Below, piece after piece: positions 20,425 through 30,129 of a stretch of DNA of 64,000 nt (position 1 is its first letter; each line of letters opens with the position of its first letter). Origin of the DNA: Marchantia polymorpha subsp. ruderalis (lineage: Eukaryota; Streptophyta; Marchantiopsida; Marchantiales; Marchantiaceae); contig AP031353.1 in NCBI GenBank assembly GCA_037833965.1, positions 64,501 to 128,500 on the forward strand. Direction: 5' to 3'. A model generated the notes under the pieces. The model was given only the letters and a program-made list of their open reading frames with translations, was not told where the DNA came from and did not search any database. Made by a program: the position numbers and the translations under genes.

Positions 20425-20700
20425 TATGTATAGGACCAACTCCCTCAAGGTCTTGGGCCTCCAACAATGTAATGTTGGATGGCAAAGCTCGTTGATATCC
20501 TGAATAGCTAACCTTGATAATAACTCAGGGTACCGTTGCATCAAGAGGATGACCTAGCGTGATAAAACTTTCTGTGCCGTTTCATCTTGCTCAACATACA
20601 AGGAACTTCTTGCTAGAATACTTGCTTGCAATACAGCAATTAAATTGATGGTAATTCCACCAAAGAGTTTTAACACTCAAATGTACTCCGATGAATATTC
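20425..20700 (-). pseudogene. Cytosine-methyltransferase-like fragment in the E2 element
   Basis: On the minus strand, residues 'LKLFGGITINLIAVLQASI' followed shortly by 'SLYVEQDETAQKVL' resemble motif I and the following acidic motif of C5-cytosine DNA methyltransferases (F-G/A-G-I...E.D). 'RYPEL' and a later 'DL' fit the next part of the fold. The fragment stops at the E2 LTR boundary before any Pro-Cys catalytic motif could appear. It sits directly after a protease-like region of a retroelement. Retrotransposon-captured cytosine methyltransferases are known from some algae. This is a resemblance call only, and the copy is broken. Confidence 0.45.
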
Positions 20701-20888
20701 CTAAACGATGAGTGTAGGTTCAAATGGAGACAAATCAACAAGACCAAAAGTTGAAGTCCAACTTGGACCCTCCTCTGCCTCCATAGATACATAAGCTTCG
20801 TGCCGAGCCTCAAGCACCAAACGATCGGCCTCTTGCCGCAACACTTCATTGAAACGTTAAACTGAAACATCCAATGATGAGGACACCG

Positions 20889-21500
20889 CTACAAATCATC
20901 CTCTCTATCCTCATAGATCAAAGTGTTGATCATAGAAGTGTTATCCTCCAGCAACTCACCTAGCCAAGTGAGCATACCACTATAGCCAAAAATTGATGCC
21001 ACTACCTCTAATTCTGATCCTCCAGAACAAGGATTGGGTACAAAACTCATAGGTATCAAGCACATATGTCCATCACCGGACTGCCAATCAGGTCTATAGG
21101 ACGTTGTCTCCGTCCAATGATCTATTTGGAAACCCATGAAAAGCAATACAGCACTTCCCACAAGTATATCATACAACTCCGTTGATATCATTACTACCGT
21201 AACTTCCACAATTGAGCCATCTGTGACATGAACATGTTGCATCTGCATTGACAACATCTTACGTGTTCTGGAATATGTCATATCACTCGCTATACTAAGT
21301 GATGTCTGTATCTGGAATGGCTCAAGCTCTGACCGTCAAAGTCAAGTTTGGAAAGAATTCCTAACATCAACGGTTGGGCACTTGAGTCCAACAAAACTTT
21401 TTCCGGCCTATACACCTACAGTATATGAATCATCAATCGGAAGATACCAATTTGATTGTCCAACTTGCATACAACAGGTGTAAGACTCTCGCGCTCAATA
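20889..21500 (-). pseudogene. E2 retropepsin-like protease region
   Basis: Minus-strand sequence contains 'LLDSSAQPLMLG' near 21.36 kb, matching the retropepsin D-S/T-G/S active-site neighbourhood. It continues with 'HVTDGSIVEVTVVM', 'YDILVGSAVLLFMGFQID' and 'SYRPDWQSGDG', which fit the rest of an aspartic-protease fold in plant-like retroelements. It lies between the gag part (above 21.6 kb) and the methyltransferase-like fragment. It is broken. Confidence 0.55.
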
Positions 21501-21599
21501 GCCGGCCGAGCTGGTAACGCTGTTGCATGCAAAGTAGCACTGATATTCAATGTACTCTCGACTCTAATAGTGATTTCACAACAACATCCTCAACCATCT

Positions 21600-22940
21600 C
21601 TGCATTTGAAGTAGCAATATCTCCACGTTCATACAATGTGGCTACTTGCCGATACAAAATAATTTACTCAAATTCTAAATCCATCATACCTTCTGTCAAA
21701 AATAGTGAGGATCCCAACATTGAAGTCGCCATATGCAATACTACACTAGATGTTGCATCTGTGTCCACTACACGCGATGTAGACGCCTCAATACTCACAA
21801 CGGATTCAACTAGTCGCATAGGAACTATATACGCGATACTAAATACCTCTGACAATAGGAAGAATCAAGGAAGACTCTTTTGTATACTAGCCTCTCCGTC
21901 TTCATCTCTGGATCCAACTCCACAAATGAACCTCATGACTTGAAAGTACTAGCGGCACTCTATGTCACCGCAGTTGATGCATCAATCTGCGCCACACTCG
22001 CCATGTATGTGATATCATCACTTGCATATGATGTCGAAGCCTCTGATGTAGAACCTAAATGCACTTTTGCCATAAAGCAAGTTTTGGCTCTAATAGCTCA
22101 ATCTGAGTAGCCATAGCAGCATGTGTCATGTTAGTGATGGCCCCCATTAGTGTTCTTGTTATTGGGCCTTGATCATCTCTACCACATCAGACTCCACAAG
22201 CCACTCCACCAAGATCCTTCCTTGATCTCAACTCAGAATGATTGTCAAAACAACGCTCTACCATGTGATCTCTCTGACCAAAAGAATCACATGGAGACTA
22301 TGTAGACAAAGATGGCTTCTCCAAAGTCCGTTCAATACTTCTCAATGAACAATCTCGCCGCAAATATGCACCTTCATATGTCCAACAAGATAGTCCCTGC
22401 TCTTGATTAGAAATGAGGGTATGGATTTCGCTGAATCCGTCCCTCCAAGGCCATATTGAGATTGTAACCTACCACCACGATCCCCACTAGTAATCTCCTA
22501 TGATTTTTTTTGTTCACTAGAAGTCACTAAACTCATACTAAATCCGACGGTCATCACTTTCTCCTCTGCCATGTTAAGCTCAATTTTCTAAGACAAAGCA
22601 AACACATATGCCAACATAGATGAAAACTCATGCATGAGAACACCATCGCGCAATCTCCAACGTAGATTCTTCTCTAGGATTCAATATCAACACTACACTG
22701 CTAGTGCTTTGGTTATTCCCTATATATTCAAAATCTATCATTGTATATGACTATGTGCCTCACGAAGATTTTCACCAGTCTTTTTCCCAAACTCCGTGAA
22801 GCTTTTCAGCTTGTTTGTTCTCAAATCCTCGTAGTTCTTCCTTAACCGTGAAAAAAACTCTAAAATAGGGTTGAACGGAGGTGGAAAAAAAATAGGCCCT
22901 CCCACTACACTCAACCCCGCCACTGCCTTGCAAGCGTACC
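21600..22940 (-). pseudogene. E2 gag-like region
   Basis: Near 22.74-22.92 kb the minus strand reads 'FGKKTGENLREAHSHIQ', which resembles a gag helical domain. Near 22.2-22.3 kb 'CDSFGQRDHMVERCF' resembles a retroviral zinc knuckle. The section between is Thr/Ser/Ala-rich. Together with the protease fragment it makes an internal region of only about 2.5 kb between two E2 LTRs. No reverse transcriptase or integrase is visible, so the copy is broken and probably depends on others. Confidence 0.5.
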
Positions 22941-22984
22941 ACTATTCATATTTGATGTAGTATCCATATCAGCACCACCATGAG

Positions 22985-23812
22985 TGTAATGACAGATAAA
23001 TACCAAAATAGAGCATAATGGTAAAGATCTTATCCCACAAGGACTGCAATCTTCGAGCTGACTCTCACTCAGGTTTACCTCAGATGGCTTTTTGGAGCTC
23101 ATCATGGTTCTACAAGACTAGGATTCCACATCGTACTCATAGCCCAAACACCCTCTCACACAATCTCTCAAGGTATCACTCCAACTCACACACTCATCAA
23201 CACTCCAAGGTGCTGAAAATTTGTCACTCTTTCATAAATGAAACAAGTCTCTACATATGAACTCTCCAAACTTGCTTGAGAGACTCTTCTCTACCTCTCT
23301 ATATATACTACTTGAGAATTTACCATAGTAACAAATGGTAATTCCTATCTAACTTACTTTTACAAAGATAAACCATAGTAAGGTTGACAAGTTATCAATA
23401 TGTGGCAACATGCCATTGGCTTCCTAAACCTTCTAGGTGTTTACTAATCCCTAGATTGAGGTGGCGACATGCTATTTGTGCTTTTTCAACTTCTACAACT
23501 TCCACTTTTCATTAAGTCAACATAAGACTTAGTCTAACCAATGGAGTACTCTTTACTTAGTCAAACCAATCAAAACTAAACATGAAGTCAAAAGTCTTTT
23601 CTCTAAGAATCTAGACTTTTGTACAAAACAAAACAGAAGTGTTCACTCAAATCTTCTAGAATTTCTATAGTTATTCCGCCAAGTATAGACATTATAGCTA
23701 AACTAGCTAGACTTAGTCATAACTAGCTAGATTTAGTCATAACTATCCTAATTATGATTAACTCCTTGGCTAATTCTAGTTCTAGTTCACACATACAACA
23801 TCAGGTCTTACA
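22985..23812 (-). mobile_element. E2 LTR (5' LTR of the minus-strand E2 element), 828 bp
   Basis: On the minus strand it starts TGTAAGACCTGATG at 23812 and ends CTGTCATTACA at 22985 (TG...CA). The last 60 bp closely match the terminal block of the A-type LTRs, although the rest of the LTR is unrelated. Two other E2 LTR copies lie at about 15646-16483 and at 3066-3359 plus 20223-20424. Gag-like sequence follows on the same strand. Confidence 0.75.
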
Positions 23813-24460
23813 GGACAGAAACAACACAAGGAGTATCAATTGTCACGTATTTAATAGTCTATTGAGGAGTTTGAATTCTCAGGCTACTCTCACTCCTAGA
23901 AGTACTGCAGGTGTTTGATTCGGAGGTCACACAATGCAGCGTAAGACACACACACACCAGAAACAAGTAATTGCAACACTTAGAGATCGATCGCGACCTC
24001 AACTTAAGATTTTGGGGGGGAATTTGCCAAGGAGTACACTCAGACGGTTTGCAGTTAGCTACCAATTACAAATTTGCTTAAATCCTGTCATTAGCCAATC
24101 GCTATTTCAAAACATTCGAATTGGAGTTTCTACTTCGAATGCGGTATCTTTGACAAACCAAAGTACCTCTCACGCGGTGACCAACACACTCAACTCACAA
24201 ACGCGCAGAGAATACAAAGATCAAATCTGAGAAAACTAAATTGTGAAAGATCCCCAAGGCCAATGCCTTGAACTACTTTAATCCTAACTTTCCCTAAACT
24301 ATCACTCACTCTGATGCGAGCATCGAACAGGTCCTACACCTGCGAAGTCGGCAGCTACTTTTTACTCTAACTTCCGCTCTAAACCTAACCATGACCCTAA
24401 ACCTAATCCTAACCCTAAATCAAAACCTAACCCTAACTCTACTACACTAAGCCGTCATCT
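23813..24460 (-). mobile_element. D-type LTR tail fragment (minus)
   Basis: It follows the order of the D tail at 62361-63000: 'aattgtcacgtatttaa', 'gaggagtttgaattctcaggctact', 'caactcacaaa.cgcgcagag' and 'ccccaaggccaatgccttg' (the hairpin), then a CTAACCCTAA-rich stretch. It lacks the terminal block and is joined to the E2 LTR at 23812. Confidence 0.65.
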
Positions 24461-24805
24461 TCTCAATTAGTGCTAGATTCAAGATCTGAGGCTTAAATTT
24501 TGCAGGCATGTACGGCCAGCTGAGATCAACAATCCTATCAAATTTCAGCTCTAGCCAACACTCCAGCGCGGAGATATGGCCCCCGCAAGATCCCTGCTCC
24601 AAGGTCAAAATTTCTTCTCCAATGTCCGAAGTCCGACGTTCCTTTTGAGGGCCGAAGTCTCAGGTCCCTTTTGAAGTCCAAATTTCGAGATTCCTTCCAA
24701 ATTTCAAAGTCTGAGGTCCGTTCAGATGAAGATCCTTCGGAAGTTGGAAGTCGGAAGTACCTCACATCCGAAGTCCGAGGTTCCTTCGGCCGAAGGCTGA
24801 AGGCT
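24461..24805. other. Unassigned flank of B1 with 'gtccgaag' motifs
   Basis: No coding signal. Contains repeated short words (gtccgaagtc, aggtcc, ccttcgg) in both orientations. It is the left flank of the B1 insertion; the right flank (29042-29215) resembles the G2 LTR, so this may be an old G2-type LTR relic. Confidence 0.35.
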
Positions 24806-25256
24806 TGTGGTAGCGCAATTTTATTTTTTTTTTGGAATTAAAGCATTTTTTGAATAGTAAGTATCGTGGTAGTAGTTGTAGATCAGAATTGGTACGCAAA
24901 AAGAAAGTAAAAAGGAAATGACGAAAAAAGGGGGGAAGGGCTTCCTCCGAAGGCAGTCTAGGGGTTTAGGGTTTAGGTCATAGTCGGGTGCCTTGGGCAA
25001 AACGGGCGGTTCAAGCTCCAAGGCCATCTTCACCCGCGCCTTCGGCACTAATGCCTTCGGCCGAAGCGCCTTCGGCGTAGGCAGAAGGAAGTGCCTTCGG
25101 CTCAAGCTCCTTTGGCGGAGGCTTTACCGCGGAAGACGTACGAAGCATTATGGAAGTATTACGAAACTGCTTCGTCAGTGAAAGTGCCTTGTCGCTAGGC
25201 CTTTGGACCTTAGGCTGTAGACTCCTTCGGCCGAAGGACCTTCGGCCGGAGCGCCT

Positions 25257-28073
25257 TTGGCGCAAGCACCTTCGGCAATAGCGCCTTTGTCGGTAGCGCC
25301 GCCTTCGTCGTTAGAGTTCACCTTCGGCGGAAGGTTGTGCCTTTGGCTCTATGACACTCCTTCGGCGAAAGCGCCTTCGGCGGAAGAAGAGAGGAAAAGA
25401 ACAACGATTGAAGCGAGTGCCTTCGCCATTAGCGCCTTCGGCGGTACGCCGATGGAGATCGACTCCGGTGGAAATCGGCGGAATTACGTCAAATATACAA
25501 GTGTGGGAGTCCGCACAACGGCGGAGCGTGAATTTGCGCATGCGAATCAGACCGTTACGCCTCATCACCGGCACATCCTTCAAGCGGATCGCTGCCAAGT
25601 CCAAATGTCGAATTTTAAAGTTCTTGATGGGCAGAGGGAGAAGCACATTCACGCATTTTTGATTTTGCGCTTACTCAAACTCGCGACGCGCAGTAGCAGC
25701 AGGAGCACGCAGCAATTGTCAAGAATTCGATGGCCAAGTCCATTCCATTGAGGATGGTGCCACTTCGGGTGCTGCAAGTCGGATTGCGGGCATTCCACGA
25801 TGAACAGACAGCGGTGAAGCTCGATTTCCTTTTGTGGGGTCGGAATTGGGTGTGCCCGGCGATGATCCGGGAGTGGTTGCGCAAGAAGGACCAGCCTTCG
25901 CGAGGTTATCGACCGCACCCGGAGAGATGGCGAGTGAGTGATTGGGAGCAAGTCTTGGGAAGATGTGCGGGAGAGGAAGGTGACCTCCTATTTGAGTGCA
26001 AGAGTGTGCATCTCTCGAAAGAAGAAGAGATTACCTTTGGCGCCCTTTTCAAGAATAGCAAGTCGAGCAAGAACGTGTACAAGACCCGTGACTATGAAGA
26101 TCGCAAGCGGAGGAATGTCACGGTAGCACTCCTCCAGATTTTGCAACCGCACAAGACTACCTACATCTCATCTTGGCAGGTGAGATTTGTGGAGCTGGCG
26201 CTGGCGAGTACTTCAATTCATTGGACTCGCATTTTGTGGAGGACCACGCGTCAGCATGCAGGAGAGGAGAAGAGAGGGTCAATTAATCACCTTTCCCCTT
26301 TCTTGATAAATGTTATTGGTCGATGGAGTGTCTGACACCAGAGGAGAAGATACAATTTCCCTTGCTGTCGCGGACAAATTCGACAAGGCTTGTGAGGGAT
26401 GTCGAGGTTGATACAGACCCCAACAAAGTGCCCGCCATAACACCACTAGCCCGGCTGAGAGCAGAGGAAGAACCAAGGGGAGCGTGGACACTCCGGAAGC
26501 GGAAATTAGATGAGGAGGCAGAACTAAGTCGGCAAGAATTGCTCGCTGTCCTAGTCAGGCATCGGGCAATCAACAAGCAAGTCCGACTGAAGCAGAAGGC
26601 TCGCAAGCTGATTTTGCTAGCGGGTTGCAGCGCGGACACAAGACGAGCTGCAATTGCAAGGGACTCACCTTCCTCCGAGGAGCATGTGAGTACAGAGGTT
26701 CTTGAGAGGTCGACTGACCTCCCTGGATCGAAGGCACGAGTGCCTTTGGAGGAAGCACTTAGGCCTTCAGGCCACAGAGGAAGGCGCACGGCAACGGCCG
26801 GAACGCCTGCGCATGAGAGATGCTTGTCTTTAGAGCAAGTATCGTTTGAGAACACGCCTTCGGCTCAAGCGCCTTCGGCGCAGGAGCAGTTCAGGGTGGT
26901 GCCTTCGGCACAGGCGCCTTCGGCGCTGAAACCCCTAGAGCACATTCCTATGGGCGAAGGCAGGGATGCGAAGACACGTGTGCCTTCGGCGGGACCAGAT
27001 TGGGAAGAGGTAGTAGGTCCGCCTAGGACGGGTTCTCCCACCCCGTTGGAAGTACTAGCAGAACATGAAGTGGAGGCCGCAGCTGAGGAGGCTGCGAGAT
27101 CCAGTGCTAGAGAATCGCCGAGGTTTTCTGCAGCGACAGAAATCCTGGAGACAGAAGAGGACACGCCTTCAGAGGAAGAGGAGGTACAGTCGGTGCGAGG
27201 TACACCGACGGGAGTGCTCTACGAGCAAGTGGTACAGCTACTCCGGTACCTTGATCGCAAGGCGACCAAGTAAGGGGATCCCCGCCAGTGTGGATCCTAT
27301 GTTGAGTTGGTCCAAAATTGGACGTGGATCAAGGTGGCGACCAATCCCGAATTGATGGTCGTGGATCAGAAGTATCGGCAATTGGAGGAGCGCTAAAATT
27401 TTCTGCATGATCAATGTGCCTTATCTCAAAAACTGCAGAAGGCGGCGCTGAAGCTGCGAGATGAGATGGTGATCAATGCGCGGAGCAAAATTGATGAGCT
27501 GCGTGCGAAGATCTAGACGGACCTCAGTGCCAAGCAAGTTTAAAGCCGCACTTTGGCGGATGAGCTCGTGCGAAAGACGCAGGCGTTAGAGAAGAGCAAG
27601 GCCGCTAGAAGGGAAGACGAGTAGTTGCTTGGTCGACTGCAGTCGCAGTGCGACGAATTGAGATCGCAGCACGCGGCGGCGGAGTTACAGTTGGCAGAGG
27701 TTGAAGGCCACAACCGGCGCGCGACAGATCGCACGCGGGAGGAATTAGTTTTGCAGGTTGACCGTTGTCTGAGAGGTTGTGCATGCCGGAAGATCGCAGC
27801 GCAGGAGCGGATGACGTTGCGCGCAACAGCTTTGATGGCTGGCAACAGCTTTGATGGCTGGCAACAGCTTTGATGGCTGGCAACGGACGAAGTCGGCGGC
27901 GAGTGACAAAGCGGTTAGAGTCAATCCTGTCCAGGTCGCGGGACGCCATTGCGAACCTCGAGGCAGAGGTCACCGAGGTGTTGCGGCGGCTCGGACTGCG
28001 TAGGAGAGCAGACGAGTGGACGGGTAGGGAATTAGTGGGTCGTCGTCCGACTCATAGGAGGCATAGCCGATGA
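25257..28073 (+). pseudogene. LTR-encoded coiled-coil protein in B1
   Basis: B-family version of the LTR protein. N-terminal domain: 'VGLRAFHDEQTAVKLDFLLWGRNWV', 'GRCAGEEGDLLFECKSVHLS', 'LLQILQPHKTTYISSWQVRFVELALAS' and 'HLSPFLINVIG' (about 25730-26330). Linker: rich in Pro-Ser-Ala repeats encoded by CCTTCGGC words (about 26860-26990). Core: 'VVQLLRYLDRKATK' (about 27220-27270). Then a coiled coil, 'VDRCLRGCACRKI', and a C-terminal 'VTEVLRRLGLRRR' (about 27970-28005). A 19 bp unit is repeated three times at 27823-27879. It is broken in a few places. Confidence 0.7.
27823..27879. repeat. Three tandem 19 bp units
   Basis: GCAACAGCTTTGATGGCTG repeated exactly three times inside the B1 coding region, near the C-terminal patch. 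Confidence 0.9.
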
Positions 28074-29041
28074 GGTAGAGTGTTAGGTAGTTAGGATTTT
28101 AGAGTGTATAAAGTAGTCCAAGACGTTGGACTTGGGAGATTTTTCAGTTTCAGAAGTTTAGTTCAGGAAGTCGTTTCCTCTGCGTGTTTGTGTCTTTTGT
28201 TCTATCACCGCGCAAAAGGAGTTATAGATTGTCGAAGTTACCGCAGCCTACAGCCGAAGGCATTCGCTCGAGCATTCTGAGCTAGCGTAGTTTAGTTAGG
28301 ATGTAAGCAAGTTCGGACTTACATCTTCAGACAATTTTCCCTGTTTGTATGCCTTCGGGAATTCCCTCCTGAATACCAAAGTGAAGTTTTGTTAACTTCG
28401 GAGTAAGAGTTGGTTGAATTCAGGTTGAGTGTGTTACGCTGCTTCATGCGCCTTCGGGGGTAGCCTTGCAATATATTTGGAAATGACTGTTGCCTGTGAA
28501 TTCAAACTCGTCAAAAGACTGTTAAGTTGTAACACTAGGTCTTTTCTCAATTTAGTTTCTCAGTTTGGATTTCTGTATTCTCTGCGCGTTTTGTGAGTTG
28601 AGGGTGTTGTTCACCGCGTGAGAGAGACTTTGGTTTGACAAAGGTACCGCATCCAAAGTAGGACTTCCAACCCAAATGCTCTGCCCTAGCAGTGGCTAGT
28701 GACAGGGTTTAAGCAAGTTCGGAGTTGTTAGCCACCTGCAGATCCTTAGAGTGTACTCTTGGGAAACTTCCCCCCCCCCCTGAATCTTAAGTGGAGATCC
28801 TGATCGACCTCTAAGTTGTGCATTTATTGTTTCAGGTGTGTGTTTGGGGTGTACTACGCTGCATTGTGTCCTCGAGTGACCTCCAAGTTGAGCACTTGCA
28901 GTATTTCTGGGAGTGACAGTAGCCTGAGAATTCAAACTCCTCAATAAACTGTTCAAACGTGACACTTTGTACTCTGTGTGATGTCTCTGGTTCGATCCTT
29001 TGCTATTATACTGCAATTTTAGCCTTGGGTGGGCTATCACA

Positions 29042-29215
29042 AGGCCTTTCCGCGCCTTTGCCTATCCATATTAGCCACTTTTGACACTCATAACTCAGTA
29101 ATACCTTATCCGTTTCAAGAGTTCTTGGGCTCGTTAGAACAAACGTGCCGAGCTCTATCTATCAAGACCTTAACTATGTCAAGTCGTTACTAATTGAAAA
29201 CGTTATGAGATATTT
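29042..29215. repeat. Copy of the G2-LTR module between B1 and B3
   Basis: It shares the order 'ccgcgcctttgcctatc', 'cataactcagtaat', 'ccttatccgtttcaagag', 'ttcttgg', 'gagctct' and 'aattgaaaacgttatgag' with the repeated module in the G2 LTR (46.72-47.43 kb). It shows that B1 and B3 landed in an older G2-type LTR relic. Confidence 0.65.
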
Positions 29216-30129
29216 TGTGATAACCAACCAATGCCAAAGTGCAGTATAACAGCAAAGGATCAAACCCACAGGGACAGAAACAGCACATGGAGTACAAAGT
29301 GTCACGTTTTAATAGTCTATTGAGGAGTTTGAATTTTTAGGCTACTGTCACTTCCAAAAATACTGCAGGTGTTTGACTCAGAGGTCACTTGGAGGACACA
29401 CGATGCAGCGTAGTACACCCAAACACACCTTAAACAATCACTTGCATAACCCTGAGGTCGATTGTGACCTCTGCTTCAGATTCCGGGGTGGGGGGGGGGG
29501 ATTTTTCCAAGAGTACACTTAGAGGGCCTGCGGGTAGATACCAATTCCGAATTTGCTTAAGCCTGTCACTAGCCAACTCCTAGTACAGAATATTTGGGTT
29601 GGAATTCCTACTTCGGATGCGATACCTTCGTCAAACCGAAGTCACTCTCACGCGGTGAACAACGCACTCAACTCACAAAACGCGCAAAGAATGTAGAAGT
29701 CCAAACTGAGAAACTAATCTGAGAAAAGACCCAATGCTACGTCTTAATAGTCTATTGACAAGTTTGAATTCTCACTCAACTGTCATTCCCAGAAGTACTG
29801 CGAAGGCTACCCCGAAGGCACCTTGAGTAGCTTAACACACTCAACCTTAACTCAACCAATCCTTATTCGGAAGTTAACAAAACTTCACTTTGATATTCAC
29901 AGGGGAACTCCTGAAGGATTACAAACAAGGAAAAATCGTCCGAAGGTGTGAGTCCAAACTTGCTTAAATCCTGATTAGCCTGCGCCAGCTAAGAACGCTC
30001 GGACGAAGGCCTTTTGCTATAGGATGCGGTAACTTTGATCGGTTGCTCCCTTAGCAGAAGGCACACGTGTCCCCGCATCCCTGCCTTTGGCCGTAGGAAT
30101 GTTCGCTGAGGGTCTCAATGCCGAAGGCG

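Larger units (their letters stand above)
24806..29041 (+). mobile_element. B1: solo B-type LTR (4236 bp)
   Basis: It starts TGTGGTAGCGC and ends GGGCTATCACA. It is flanked by AGGCT (24801-24805) and AGGCC (29042-29046), a 5 bp duplication with one difference. Order: an AT-rich start, a leader full of CCTTCGGC words, a coding region, an ATAAA-like signal and hairpin (about 28108-28140), then two successive tail modules. It has no primer site or gag beside it, so it is a solo LTR. It is moderately old, judging by the mismatch in the duplication and breaks in the coding part. Confidence 0.8.

Noticed and set aside
22945-22984. Primer-binding site of E2
   Set aside because: The sequence after the E2 LTR (ctcatggtggtgctgatatgg on the minus strand) has only a weak likeness to known tRNA sites.
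24385-24450. Interstitial telomere array
   Set aside because: CTAACCCTAA-like words are irregular, and related CTAACC text appears at the same place in the D-type LTR near 62.98 kb, so it is part of that LTR.
28080-29041. Two independent solo elements after the B1 gene
   Set aside because: The same two-tail order occurs in B2 and in minus-strand B3, so both modules belong to the B-type LTR.
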